A stretch of DNA of 27,929 nucleotides from S012-109 sp964425105 (GCA_964425105.1 CAYRLE010000031.1:1-27929), one strand, 5' to 3'; counted from the stretch's first letter, positions 1 through 8,606 are shown. Notes: a model not told the origin generated them from the letters alone. Numbers and translations: made by a program.

Positions 1-49
1 TATCCGCGCCATCGACATGGTGGTGCGCATCAGCAGGAAAAAGGGATGA
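1..49 (+). CDS. spoT: 3' end of probable SpoT (bifunctional (p)ppGpp synthetase/hydrolase)
   Basis: An open frame from the window edge ends at TGA 47-49 and reads IRAIDMVVRISRKKG. This resembles the end of the C-terminal ACT domain of RelA/SpoT proteins (a beta strand of the type VxRISRK followed by a short basic tail). Gammaproteobacteria often have spoT immediately before ridA and recG, as here. Only 15 codons are visible, so the call rests mainly on neighbourhood. Confidence 0.5.
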   Translation, partial: IRAIDMVVRISRKKG

Positions 50-56
50 TTTTTGG

Positions 57-176
57 GTGATGCGTGATGCGTGATGCGTGATGCGTGATGCGTGATTGGT
101 GATGAGTAATGAGTGATGAGTGATGTGTAGGGAGAGGGCGGTTTGCCCCATCACCCATCACCCATTACTCATTACC
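57..176. repeat. Heptamer repeat hairpin element 1 (spoT-ridA)
   Basis: Ten consecutive 7-base units run from 57 to 126: five GTGATGC, then GTGATTG, GTGATGA, GTAATGA, GTGATGA and GTGATGT. After a 22-base spacer, the opposite-strand version follows at 149-176 (CATCACC twice, CATTACT, CATTACC). The two arms can pair imperfectly over about 20 bases. The rest of the 50-243 intergenic stretch holds only the ridA leader, with AGAGG at about 235-239. Confidence 0.9.
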
Positions 177-243
177 CCCCACCCCCAAGGGGCGGAAATC
201 GGAAACCGGAGACACAGCCACAGATGAGGAAGAGCAGAGGCAC

Positions 244-627
244 ATGAAGAGAGAAATCATCAGCACCGATGAGGCGCCCAGCGCCATCGGCACCTATTCC
301 CAGGCCGTGAAGCTTGGGGATGTCGTCTATCTCTCGGGGCAGATCCCCCTGGATCCCGCCACCATGGAACTGGTGGACGGCGGCATGGAGGCCCAGATTG
401 TGCGGGTCTTTGAGAATCTCCAGGCCGTGGCCCGGGCCGCCGGGGGCAGCGTGGGGGATGTGGTCAAGCTCAATGTCTATCTCACCGACCTGGGGCACTT
501 TCCCCTGGTGAACGAGGTCATGGCCCGTTATCTCCAGGCGCCCTTCCCAGCGCGCGCAGTGGTGGAGGTGTCCGCACTGCCGCGGGGCGCCGCGGTGGAG
601 ATGGACGCGGTCATGCACTTGGCCTGA
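244..627 (+). CDS. ridA: RidA family 2-iminobutanoate/2-iminopropanoate deaminase
   Basis: 127 residues, the normal length for RidA/YjgF/Rid proteins. Members of this family hydrolyse reactive enamine/imine intermediates released by PLP enzymes such as threonine dehydratase, in the cytosol, as homotrimers. The sequence shows the family core: GTYSQAV near residue 16, YLSGQIPLDP near 29-38, and FPARAVVEV near 101-109. R104 corresponds to the arginine that binds the substrate carboxylate, and E119 (in VEMDA) to the conserved catalytic-site glutamate. ATG 244 is preceded by AGAGG at good spacing. It sits between the spoT end and recG, a common gammaproteobacterial order, and 28 bases separate its stop from recG, so the two are probably co-transcribed. 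Confidence 0.95.
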   Translation: MKREIISTDEAPSAIGTYSQAVKLGDVVYLSGQIPLDPATMELVDGGMEAQIVRVFENLQAVARAAGGSVGDVVKLNVYLTDLGHFPLVNEVMARYLQAPFPARAVVEVSALPRGAAVEMDAVMHLA

Positions 628-655
628 CGCGCTTTCTGCAGCGCTTCCGCCAGGG

Positions 656-2749
656 ATGTCCCTCTCCGTCAGCCAGCAGGGGCCGGACGCCCCCGTCACC
701 TGCCTCAAGGGTGTGGGGGAGGGTATGGCGCAGCGCCTGGACCGTCTTGGCATCCGCACCGTGGGCGATGTGCTGTTTCATCTGCCCCTGCGCTATCAGG
801 ACCGTGCCCGAATCACGCCTCTGGGCGCCCTGCGTCCCGGCGACGAGGTGCTGGTGTGCGGCGAGGTGCTGCTCACCGAGGTGAAGTATGGGCGGCGGCG
901 CATGCTCTTGTCGCGTCTCGGCGACGGCACCGGCACCCTGACTCTGCGTTTTTTCCATTTCAGCGCCAGCCAGCAGCAGGGGCTGGAAAAGGGTGCCTGG
1001 CTGCAGTGCTTCGGTGAGGTGCGCAAGGGGCCGGCCACCCTGGAGATGGTGCACCCCGAATATCGCCGCGTCACCCCCGGCGACCACGGCGTGGCGCTGG
1101 ACGCACGCCTCACGCCGGTCTATCCCTCCACCGAGGGCCTGCGCCAGGCCACCCTGCGGCGCCTGGCGGAGCAGGCCCTGGCGCTCTTGGAGGCGGGCCT
1201 GGTGGAACTGCTGCCGGATGCGGTCCTGGCGCGCCTGGAGTTGCCCACCCTGGGGGAGGCGCTGGATTATCTGCACCGCCCGCCCCTGGATGCCGACCCC
1301 CTGGTGCTGCGCAGCGGCCGCCATCCCATGCAGCGCCGCCTGGCCTTCGAGGAACTGCTGGCGCATCACCTCAGCCTGCGCCGCCTGCGTCAGCGCCAGC
1401 GCCGCCACCGGGCGCCCGCCCTGGCAGCTGGCGGTGAGCTCACGGCGGCCCTGCTGCGCCGCCTGCCCTTCACCCCCACCGGCGCCCAGCAGCGCGTCAT
1501 GGATGAGATCCGCCGCGACCTGGCGCAGCCGCGTCCCATGCAGCGCCTGGTGCAGGGGGACGTGGGCTGCGGCAAGACCCTGGTGGCCGCCGCCGCCGTG
1601 CTCATGGCGCTGGAGGCTGGCCACCAAGCGGCGGTGATGGCGCCCACCGAATTGCTGGCGGAGCAGCATTACCACAATTTTCGCGCCTGGCTGGAACCCC
1701 TGGGCATCGAGGTGGCCTGGCTCTCCGGCAAGGCCAGGGGCCGGGAGCGGGAGGAGACCTTGCAGCGCCTGGCCACGGGCGGGGCGCCGCTGGCGGTGGG
1801 CACCCATGCCCTGTTCCAGGAGGAGGTGCGCTTCGCCGCCCTGGGGCTGGTGGTGGTGGACGAGCAACACCGCTTCGGGGTGCATCAGCGCCTGGCCCTG
1901 CGCGAGAAGGGGCGCCAGGGCGGGCTCTATCCCCACCAGCTGATCATGACCGCCACCCCCATCCCGCGCACCCTGATGATGAGCGCCTATGCCGATCTGG
2001 ACTGCTCGGTGATCGATGAACTGCCGCCGGGGCGCCAGCCGGTGGACACGGTGATCGTCTCGGGGCAGCGCCGCGCGCAGGTACTGGAGCGGGTGCGCCA
2101 TGTCTGCAGCGGCGGCCGCCAGGCCTATTGGGTGTGCACCCTCATCGATGAATCGGAGCAGCTGCAGTGTCAGGCGGCCACGGAGACCGCGCAGCTGCTG
2201 GCCGAGGCCCTGCCGGAGTTGCGCGTGGGCCTGCTCCATGGGCGCATGAACGGCCTGGAGAAGGAGCAGACCATGGCGGCCTTCAAGGCGGGGGAGATCC
2301 ACCTGCTGGTGGCCACCACGGTGATCGAGGTGGGGGTGGACGTGCCCAATGCCAGCCTGATGATCATCGAGAACGCCGAGCGCCTGGGTCTGGCCCAGCT
2401 TCACCAGCTGCGCGGCCGCGTGGGACGGGGCAGTGAGAAAAGCGTCTGTGTTCTGATGTATCATGCACCGCTGTCGGGCCGTGGCCGGGAGCGCCTGGCG
2501 GCCCTGCGCGACAGCAGCGACGGCTTCGAGATCGCGCGCCGCGACCTGGAACTGCGCGGTCCGGGCGAGGTGCTGGGCACCCGTCAGGCGGGCCTCATGC
2601 AGCTGCGCGTGGCGGATCTGCTGCGCGACCAGGATCTGCTGCCCGCGGTGGGCGCAGCCGCGCAATTGATTTTGGAACAGTACCCGGAACGGACCGCACC
2701 CCTGCTGCGGCGCTGGCTGGGGGATGGCACCAGGTATGCGGTGGTTTGA
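656..2749 (+). CDS. recG: ATP-dependent DNA helicase RecG
   Basis: 697 residues, close to the 693 of E. coli RecG. RecG is a superfamily 2 helicase that drives regression of stalled forks and processes branched DNA and R-loops. Order of parts: N-terminal wedge with an OB fold (about 1-260, including the HLPLRYQDR signature near 43), Walker A GDVGCGKT near 300, DEQHRFG (motif II) near 402, TATPIPRTL (motif III) near 432, then helicase domain 2 with VIEVGVDVPNA near 553 and QLRGRVGRG near 584. The C-terminal TRG-type region is intact, so it should be functional. The start ATG 656 has a weak ribosome site (AGGG close to the ATG). Its stop TGA shares a base with the ATG of ubiC. Confidence 0.97.
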   Translation: MSLSVSQQGPDAPVTCLKGVGEGMAQRLDRLGIRTVGDVLFHLPLRYQDRARITPLGALRPGDEVLVCGEVLLTEVKYGRRRMLLSRLGDGTGTLTLRFFHFSASQQQGLEKGAWLQCFGEVRKGPATLEMVHPEYRRVTPGDHGVALDARLTPVYPSTEGLRQATLRRLAEQALALLEAGLVELLPDAVLARLELPTLGEALDYLHRPPLDADPLVLRSGRHPMQRRLAFEELLAHHLSLRRLRQRQRRHRAPALAAGGELTAALLRRLPFTPTGAQQRVMDEIRRDLAQPRPMQRLVQGDVGCGKTLVAAAAVLMALEAGHQAAVMAPTELLAEQHYHNFRAWLEPLGIEVAWLSGKARGREREETLQRLATGGAPLAVGTHALFQEEVRFAALGLVVVDEQHRFGVHQRLALREKGRQGGLYPHQLIMTATPIPRTLMMSAYADLDCSVIDELPPGRQPVDTVIVSGQRRAQVLERVRHVCSGGRQAYWVCTLIDESEQLQCQAATETAQLLAEALPELRVGLLHGRMNGLEKEQTMAAFKAGEIHLLVATTVIEVGVDVPNASLMIIENAERLGLAQLHQLRGRVGRGSEKSVCVLMYHAPLSGRGRERLAALRDSSDGFEIARRDLELRGPGEVLGTRQAGLMQLRVADLLRDQDLLPAVGAAAQLILEQYPERTAPLLRRWLGDGTRYAVV

Positions 2750-3351
2750 TGAACGGCAAGCATAGGACAGGGAGGCGCCCCGTACTGCGCCGCGGCCATG
2801 TGCCGGGCGAGCCGCGCTGGCGACCGGCGGCCGCCATGTCGCGCCACCGCCTGCCGCCCGGCCTGGCGGCTTGGCTGCTGGACAGTTCCTCCCTGACGCA
2901 GCGCCTCCAGCAGTCCTGCAGCGGCGAGTTCCGGGTGCGGGTGCTGGAGCAGGGCTGGCGGCGCCCCCTGGAGAACGAGCGCCGGTCCCTGGGCATGCGC
3001 CGCGGCGCCCTGGCCTGGGTGCGCCAGGTCCATCTGCTGTGCGACGGCCGGCCCTGGGTGTTCGCCCGCACGGTGATACCCGCCGCCACCCTCCACGGCG
3101 GTCAGCGCCGTCTCGCCCGTCTCGGCACCCGGCCCCTGGGTGCCATGTTGTTCGCGGACCGTTCGGTGCGCCGCAGCGCCATGGAGATCGCCGCCATCGC
3201 CCCCGGCAGCCCCTTGCACCGCACGGCCCTGGGCGGCAGGCGCAGGACGCAGATATGGGGGCGGCGCTCGCTGTTCTTTTTCGGCGCCCGGCCGCTGCTG
3301 GTGAGCGAAATATTCCTGCCCGCCCTACAAGGCAGGGGAAGGGCCTGTTAA
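2749..3351 (+). CDS. ubiC: Chorismate--pyruvate lyase UbiC
   Basis: 200 residues from ATG 2749, which overlaps the recG stop by one base (TGATG); a TTG three bases earlier is possible but less likely. UbiC splits chorismate into pyruvate and 4-hydroxybenzoate, the first committed step of ubiquinone synthesis. Family marks: WLLDSSSLTQRL near residue 42, LAWVRQVHLL near 88 (arginine in the active-site position), RTVIP near 107, LGTRPLGAMLF near 125, and WGRRSLFFF...SEIFLPAL at the end, where the glutamate of SEIFLP is the expected catalytic acid. It is somewhat longer than the 165-residue E. coli protein because of an arginine-rich N-terminal stretch. An internal ATG at 2836 would remove the EPRWRP segment often seen in relatives, so the longer form is preferred. 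ubiA follows. Confidence 0.9.
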   Translation: MNGKHRTGRRPVLRRGHVPGEPRWRPAAAMSRHRLPPGLAAWLLDSSSLTQRLQQSCSGEFRVRVLEQGWRRPLENERRSLGMRRGALAWVRQVHLLCDGRPWVFARTVIPAATLHGGQRRLARLGTRPLGAMLFADRSVRRSAMEIAAIAPGSPLHRTALGGRRRTQIWGRRSLFFFGARPLLVSEIFLPALQGRGRAC

Positions 3352-3414
3352 AAAATGGAGCACATTGACTCGTGATGATGTCTGCTATTCTTGGTGTTCA
3401 TAGGCTGATATGAC

Positions 3415-4308
3415 ATGCGGCTGACTATGAATCAATCCGGCTGGCGGGCGCGCCTGGGGCCTTATCTGCGCCTGATGCGTTTCGACCGCCCCATCGGCAT
3501 CCTGCTGCTCTTGTGGCCCACTCTGTGGGCCCTGTGGATCGCCAGCGCGGGGCGCCCCGATGGCCATGTGGCCGTGGTGTTTCTGCTGGGGGTGGTGCTG
3601 ATGCGCGCCGCTGGTTGTGTCATCAACGACTATGCCGACCGCGGTTTCGATCCCCATGTGGCCCGTACCCGCACACGGCCCCTGGCCAGCGGCGAGCTCA
3701 GCCCGCGCGAGGCCCTGGTGTTGTTCGTGGTGCTCTGCCTGCTGGCCTTCACCCTGGTGTTGACCCTGAACCGGCTTACGGTGCTGCTGTCCCTGGTGGG
3801 GGCCTTGCTGGCGGCCAGCTATCCCTTCGTGAAGCGCTATTCCCATCTGCCTCAGATCTACCTGGGAGCCGCCTTCGGCTGGGCGGTGCCCATGGTGTTT
3901 GCGGCTCAGAGCGGGGCGGTGCCGCGTCAGGCCTGGCTGCTGTTCATCGCCACCGTGCTGTGGGCCACCGCCTACGACACCATGTATGCCATGGTGGACC
4001 GCGAGGATGACCTCAAGATCGGGGTCAAGTCCACGGCCATCCTGTTCGGCGATGCCGACCGGCTGATCATCGGCATCATCCAAGTCATGTTCTTCGGGGT
4101 GTTGCTCGTCGTCGGCGAGCAGTTGGCAATGGGCTTCTGGTATTACCTGGGGCTGAGCTTTGCCGCTGCCCTGGCGCTCTATCAGCAATACCTGATCCGC
4201 CGGCGCGAGCCGGGCGACTGTTTTCGCGCCTTTCTCAACAACAACTGGTCCGGGATGGTGATCTTCGCCGGCATTGCGCTGGATTATCTGGTGATGAGTA
4301 ATGGGTGA
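3415..4308 (+). CDS. ubiA: 4-hydroxybenzoate octaprenyltransferase UbiA
   Basis: 297 residues, typical for UbiA. It attaches the polyprenyl chain to 4-hydroxybenzoate at the inner membrane, the step after UbiC. The first aspartate-rich motif NDYADRGFD lies near residue 71 and the second, DREDDLKIGVKS, near 196; both bind magnesium-diphosphate. About eight to nine hydrophobic helices are visible. The start is uncertain: ATG 3415 or ATG 3427 (MNQSG), neither with a clear ribosome site. The last codons (VMSNG stop) are written in a heptamer repeat, so the TGA at 4306-4308 belongs to a repeat unit. A TTGACT at 3365-3370 with TATTCT at 3386-3391 could be a weak promoter, but its 15-base spacing is short. 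Confidence 0.96.
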   Translation: MRLTMNQSGWRARLGPYLRLMRFDRPIGILLLLWPTLWALWIASAGRPDGHVAVVFLLGVVLMRAAGCVINDYADRGFDPHVARTRTRPLASGELSPREALVLFVVLCLLAFTLVLTLNRLTVLLSLVGALLAASYPFVKRYSHLPQIYLGAAFGWAVPMVFAAQSGAVPRQAWLLFIATVLWATAYDTMYAMVDREDDLKIGVKSTAILFGDADRLIIGIIQVMFFGVLLVVGEQLAMGFWYYLGLSFAAALALYQQYLIRRREPGDCFRAFLNNNWSGMVIFAGIALDYLVMSNG

Positions 4309-4376
4309 TGCGTGATGAGTGCGGCTGGAGCAGCTTCTCCCTTCCCGCATCACCCATTACTCATCACTCGTTACCC
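4291..4376. repeat. Heptamer repeat hairpin element 2 (ubiA-caxA)
   Basis: The run 4291-4320 (GTGATGA, GTAATGG, GTGATGC, GTGATGA) is mirrored at 4347-4376. The segments 4291-4311 and 4347-4367 are perfect reverse complements over 21 bases, with a 35-base loop. The left arm overlaps the last six codons and the stop of ubiA. A C-rich tail (several CCCCTCAC-like units) continues to about 4400. There is no clear run of T after the right arm, so a classical intrinsic terminator is not obvious. Confidence 0.93.
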
Positions 4377-4406
4377 CTCACCCGTTCCCCCTCACCCCTC
4401 TCAGGC

Positions 4407-4412
4407 TATAAT
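4407..4412 (+). promoter_or_regulatory. Candidate sigma-70 -10 box upstream of caxA
   Basis: A perfect TATAAT lies 34 bases before the caxA start, just after the repeat element. The -35 region (about 4384-4390, GTTCCCC) is poor, so strength is uncertain. It would start transcription near 4419 and drive the caxA-kdsD-kdsC-lptAB group. Confidence 0.5.
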
Positions 4413-4445
4413 CTTGGCCCAACCCTAACCTATTGAGGAAATTCA

Positions 4446-5420
4446 TTGCTGTTACCATCGCTGGCTATCATTGGCGGCTTCGTGTTGCTGGTCTGGGGGG
4501 CGGAACGCTTCGTGGTGGGCGCTTCCGCCACCGCCTGCAACCTGGGTGTTTCGCCCCTGATCATCGGTTTGACCATCGTCGCCTTCGGCACCTCCGCCCC
4601 CGAGATGATTGTTTCCGCAGTTGCCTCCTGGGAGGGCAATACCGGTTTGGCCTTCGGTAACGCTATTGGCTCCAATATCACCAATATCTCGCTGGTGCTG
4701 GGTGTTACAGCGCTCATCGTACCTCTCCAGGTGCATTCCGATACCCTGCGCCGGGAGTTGCCCATCCTGCTGTTGATCATGTTCTTCAGCCTGTCCCTGA
4801 TCCTGGACGGCGACATGAACCGGGGAGACGGCCTGCTGCTGCTGCTGGGTCTGGGGATGATGATCTACTGGCTGGTGGGCCTGGGCCTGCGCAGCCGTGG
4901 CGCCGACCCCATGGTGGGGGAGTTCGAGCATGAGATCCCGGAGCGGATGCCGGTTTCCCGCGCCATGTTATGGTTGTTGCTGGGGATGGTGGTGTTGTTC
5001 ATCAGTTCCCGCATCCTGGTGTGGGGCTCGGTGAGCATCGCCCAAACGCTAGGGGTCAGCGATCTGGTGATCGGCTTGACCATCATCGCCATCGGCACCA
5101 GCCTGCCGGAACTGGCCGCTTCGGTGATGAGCGCCCTCAAGGATGAACCGGATATCGCCATCGGCAATGTGATCGGCTCCAATATGTTCAACCTGCTGGG
5201 GGTGATGGCCATGCCGGGGTTGCTGGCGCCGGGTGCCATCAGCGACGGGGTGCTGGCGCGTGACTACCCCTGGATGCTGGCCCTGACGCTGGCCTTGTTC
5301 GTCATGGCCTATGGTTTTCGTGGCCCGGGACGCATTAGCCGCGCGGAAGGCGGTCTGCTGCTGCTGGCCTATGTCCTGTACCTGTATGTCCTCTATGAGG
5401 CCACGATTCACGGCGCATAG
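4446..5420 (+). CDS. yrbG: Calcium/sodium antiporter (CaCA family, YrbG/CaxA-like)
   Basis: 324 residues, matching the 325-residue E. coli YrbG. This is a cation/Ca2+ exchanger of the inner membrane with about ten helices in two inverted halves. Both alpha repeats are clear: GTSAPEM near 49 with GNAIGSNITN near 75, and GTSLPEL near 218 with GNVIGSNMFN near 241. The acidic and asparagine residues of these motifs form the ion site in the family. The start is TTG 4446, chosen because GAGGA at 4435-4439 is six bases upstream and the frame then matches the family length. As in E. coli, it precedes the kdsD-kdsC-lpt genes, though here a repeat element intervenes. The true substrate is not shown by sequence. 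Confidence 0.92.
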   Translation: MLLPSLAIIGGFVLLVWGAERFVVGASATACNLGVSPLIIGLTIVAFGTSAPEMIVSAVASWEGNTGLAFGNAIGSNITNISLVLGVTALIVPLQVHSDTLRRELPILLLIMFFSLSLILDGDMNRGDGLLLLLGLGMMIYWLVGLGLRSRGADPMVGEFEHEIPERMPVSRAMLWLLLGMVVLFISSRILVWGSVSIAQTLGVSDLVIGLTIIAIGTSLPELAASVMSALKDEPDIAIGNVIGSNMFNLLGVMAMPGLLAPGAISDGVLARDYPWMLALTLALFVMAYGFRGPGRISRAEGGLLLLAYVLYLYVLYEATIHGA

Positions 5421-5453
5421 CCTTAGCCCGCTTAGATTGATTACACTACGCGG

Positions 5454-5528
5454 GTGAGGCGTGAGGCGTGAGGCGTGAGGCGAAAAGACATCAGGAACAT
5501 CTCGCCTCACCCCTCACACCTTACTCCT
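5454..5528. repeat. Heptamer repeat hairpin element 3 (caxA-kdsD)
   Basis: Four perfect GTGAGGC units occupy 5454-5481. The C-rich arm 5502-5517 is the reverse complement of the run's last 16 bases (5468-5483) with one mismatch, and degenerate CTTACTC/CTCAC units continue to about 5530. The loop is about 18 bases. The element separates caxA from kdsD, genes that are adjacent in many gammaproteobacterial operons. Confidence 0.92.
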
Positions 5529-5559
5529 CACAGTAAACAGACAAACGAGAGACGACACA

Positions 5560-6588
5560 TTGAACGATTCAGTATTGCAAATTGACCCGCAGACTGCGGC
5601 CCCGTCCCTGGGGAGCGGCGAGGCGGAGAAGCTGCGCCAGCTGGGGCTGGCGGTGATCCGCACCGAGGGGGAGGCCATCGCGGCGCTGGCTTCCCGCATC
5701 GGCGACGATTTCGTGCGCGCCTGCGCCTACATGCTCCATTGCCCAGGCCGTATCGTGGTGCTGGGCATGGGCAAGTCTGGCCACATCGGCAGCAAGATCG
5801 CCGCTACCCTGGCCAGCACCGGCAGTCCGGCCTTCTTCGTCCATCCCGGCGAAGCCAGCCATGGCGACCTGGGGATGATCACCGACAAGGATGTGGTGCT
5901 GGCCATTTCCAATTCCGGCGAGACCGAGGAGATTCTCACCATCCTGCCGCTTATCAAGCGCCTTGGCGTGCCCCTCATCAGCCTCACCGGCCGCCCGAAC
6001 TCCACGCTGGCCGGGGCCGCCACCGTCAATCTCGACGTCAGCGTCGAGCAGGAGGCCTGTCCCCTGGGGCTGGCGCCTACCTCCAGCACCACCGCCACGC
6101 TGGTGATGGGCGATGCCCTGGCGGTGTCCCTGCTGGAGGCGCGCGGTTTCACGGCGGAGGATTTCGCCCGTTCTCATCCCGGCGGCCGCCTGGGGCGGCG
6201 CCTGCTGCTGCTGGTGAAAGACATCATGCACAGCGGCGCCACCATTCCCATGGTGAGCGAGACGGCCCGTCTCAGCGATGCCCTGGTGGAGATGAGCAAC
6301 AAGGGGCTGGGAATGACGGCGGTGGTGGATGGCGAGCAGCGCCTGGTGGGTATCTTCACCGATGGCGACCTGCGCCGCACCCTGGACCACCGTATCGATC
6401 TCCACGACGCCCGGGTGGCGGATGTGATGACCCGCGACGGCAAGACCGTGAGCGCCGACATGCTGGCGGCGGAGGCCCTGCAACTCATGGAGGCCAACAA
6501 GATCAACGGCCTGTTCGTACTGGACGAGGTCGGTCATGTAGTAGGGGCTTTCAATATGCACGATCTGCTGCGCGCGGGGGTGGTATGA
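5560..6588 (+). CDS. kdsD: D-arabinose 5-phosphate isomerase KdsD (KpsF/GutQ family)
   Basis: 342 residues (E. coli KdsD has 328). It interconverts ribulose 5-phosphate and arabinose 5-phosphate, the entry to Kdo for lipopolysaccharide. An N-terminal SIS domain covers about residues 45-185, with VLGMGKSGHIGSKIA near 64-78, HPGEASHGDLG near 90-100, SNSGETEE near 112-119 and PTSSTT near 175. Two CBS domains follow (about 215-340), with IFTDGDLRR near 267. A TTG start at 5560 is used because no ATG or GTG lies in frame before the SIS fold and GAGAGA sits just upstream. It is followed by kdsC after 43 bases. Confidence 0.95.
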   Translation: MNDSVLQIDPQTAAPSLGSGEAEKLRQLGLAVIRTEGEAIAALASRIGDDFVRACAYMLHCPGRIVVLGMGKSGHIGSKIAATLASTGSPAFFVHPGEASHGDLGMITDKDVVLAISNSGETEEILTILPLIKRLGVPLISLTGRPNSTLAGAATVNLDVSVEQEACPLGLAPTSSTTATLVMGDALAVSLLEARGFTAEDFARSHPGGRLGRRLLLLVKDIMHSGATIPMVSETARLSDALVEMSNKGLGMTAVVDGEQRLVGIFTDGDLRRTLDHRIDLHDARVADVMTRDGKTVSADMLAAEALQLMEANKINGLFVLDEVGHVVGAFNMHDLLRAGVV

Positions 6589-6631
6589 GCGCCATGGCCG
6601 CTGTCCATTTGCGCAAGGGAGGAGGAGGCTG

Positions 6632-7168
6632 ATGCAGGACGTACTGCAACGGGCTGCCAATATCCGCCTGGTGATCTTCGATGTGGACGGCGTGCTCACC
6701 GATGGCGGCCTGTTCATCGATACCGAGGGACGGGAGCACAAGGTGTTTCATTCCCGGGATGGCCACGGCATGAAGATGCTCCAGCACAGCGGGGTCGCCA
6801 TCGCCATCATCACCGGCCGCTCCTCACCGGCGGTGGCCCACCGCATGGCCAGCCTCGGCATCGAGCACCTCTACCAGGGTCAGCAGGACAAGCTGCCTGC
6901 CTATCACGCACTGTTGGAAAAACTGTCCCTGGCGCCGCAACAGGTGGCCTATGTGGGGGACGATGTGGTGGATCTGCCCATCATGTGCCAAGTGGGGCTG
7001 GCGGTGGCGGTGCAGGACGCCCATGAACTGGTCAAGCGCCACGCCCATTGGCTCACCGCCAATGCCGGGGGGCGCGGTGCCGCCCGCGACGTCTGTGAAC
7101 TGATCATGGAGGCCCAGGGGCAGCTGGAGGCGGCGCTGGGACAATATCTTCCTGTCCCGCCCTCCTGA
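6632..7168 (+). CDS. kdsC: 3-deoxy-D-manno-octulosonate 8-phosphate phosphatase KdsC
   Basis: 178 residues, a haloacid-dehalogenase phosphatase of the small cap-less type that acts as a tetramer. It dephosphorylates Kdo 8-phosphate. Catalytic DxD is D17/D19 in IFDVDGVLTDG; motif II is T61 in ITGR; motif III lysine is K87; motif IV is GDDVVD at 109-114. A very strong ribosome site (GGAGGAGGAGG) lies just before ATG 6632. lptA starts only 9 bases after its stop, leaving no room for lptC. Confidence 0.96.
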   Translation: MQDVLQRAANIRLVIFDVDGVLTDGGLFIDTEGREHKVFHSRDGHGMKMLQHSGVAIAIITGRSSPAVAHRMASLGIEHLYQGQQDKLPAYHALLEKLSLAPQQVAYVGDDVVDLPIMCQVGLAVAVQDAHELVKRHAHWLTANAGGRGAARDVCELIMEAQGQLEAALGQYLPVPPS

Positions 7169-7177
7169 TCCCGGACC

Positions 7178-7729
7178 ATGAGCATGCCGGGGAAGAAGCT
7201 GTTACCACTGCCGCTCCGCCTGCTAGCCCTGTTGCTGGCGCTGGGCCTGTCGCCGGCGCTGCCGGCCCTGCCCTCCGATCGTGAACAGCCCATCTATATC
7301 GAGGCCGACAGCGTGGAGATCGACGACGCCCGCGGCATCAGCATCTATCGCGGCAACGTGCACTATACCCAGGGCAGCACCGAACTGACGGCGGAGGAAG
7401 CAACGGTCTACAGCGAGCAGCGCAAGCTCAAGAAGCTGGTGGCCAAGGGACATCCCGCCCGTTACACCACCCTCCCCGAAGGCAAACAGGAAAAGATCAC
7501 CGCCGAGGCCCTCACCATCATCTATCTCGCCGACCGGGAAATTTATGAATTCCATGAAAAGGCCCATTTGTGGTACAAGGGCAATGAATTTTTCGGCGCC
7601 TTCATCTCCTATGATGCGCAACGCGATGTGGTGAATGCCCACAAGAAAAAGAGCGGGGAAGAGCGGGTCCGGGTCATCATCATGCCAGAGACCAAGGAGT
7701 CCGAAGATGAGCCGCCGCCGCGCGACTGA
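7178..7729 (+). CDS. lptA: Lipopolysaccharide transport periplasmic protein LptA
   Basis: 183 residues, the usual LptA length (185 in E. coli). LptA polymerises into the periplasmic bridge that carries LPS from LptBFGC to LptDE. A basic start plus leucine-rich segment (about 6-25) forms a signal peptide, with likely cleavage near A30 (SPALPA). The mature part has the OstA/LptA beta-jellyroll pattern: IYIEADSVEIDD, GNVHYTQGSTELTAEEA, and ITAEALTIIYLADREIYEF. The tail is acidic and proline-rich. A second possible ATG is at 7184. It abuts lptB directly. The gene that normally precedes it, lptC, is absent at this position. Confidence 0.94.
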   Translation: MSMPGKKLLPLPLRLLALLLALGLSPALPALPSDREQPIYIEADSVEIDDARGISIYRGNVHYTQGSTELTAEEATVYSEQRKLKKLVAKGHPARYTTLPEGKQEKITAEALTIIYLADREIYEFHEKAHLWYKGNEFFGAFISYDAQRDVVNAHKKKSGEERVRVIIMPETKESEDEPPPRD

Positions 7730-8455
<726 letters not shown>

Positions 8456-8504
8456 GCCGGGATTGCCGTCTCTGGGGGGGCAGCGGCCGCTTGCTGAATG
8501 AGGC

Positions 8505-8533
8505 TTTGTCAGGGTCGGCTATAGTAGTATGAT
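8505..8533 (+). promoter_or_regulatory. Candidate promoter for rpoN
   Basis: TTTGTC at 8505-8510 and TATGAT at 8528-8533 are 17 bases apart. The -10 is good and the -35 weak. Transcription would begin near 8540, exactly at the palindrome GTGAAATGTTTCAC (8540-8553). Confidence 0.4.
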
Positions 8534-8539
8534 CTAGAG

Positions 8540-8553
8540 GTGAAATGTTTCAC
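8540..8553. promoter_or_regulatory. Inverted repeat in the rpoN leader (possible operator)
   Basis: GTGAAA-TG-TTTCAC, a 6-base perfect dyad about 54 bases before the rpoN ATG. It overlaps the expected transcription start of the candidate promoter. Its left part is also in CTAGAGGTGAAA (8534-8545), which is complementary to the end of lptB. No regulator is identified. Confidence 0.4.
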
Positions 8554-8606
8554 TTGGGTAGTGGCGGCAGCACAGCGTCCGTCACGAACTGGCATGATAT
8601 GAGGCA

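Noticed and set aside
57..126. Possible CRISPR array
   Set aside because: The 7-base units are directly tandem with no spacers, and no cas genes are in view.
1540..1580. Cys in the RecG Walker A (GDVGCGKT) as a possible defect
   Set aside because: The lysine and threonine that matter for ATP binding are intact, and this position is variable in P-loops.
611..2665. Long open frame on the minus strand opposite recG (684 residues)
   Set aside because: It is rich in His, Gln, Gly and Ala with no recognisable domain, and mirrors the high-GC codon pattern of recG. RecG on the other strand is certain.
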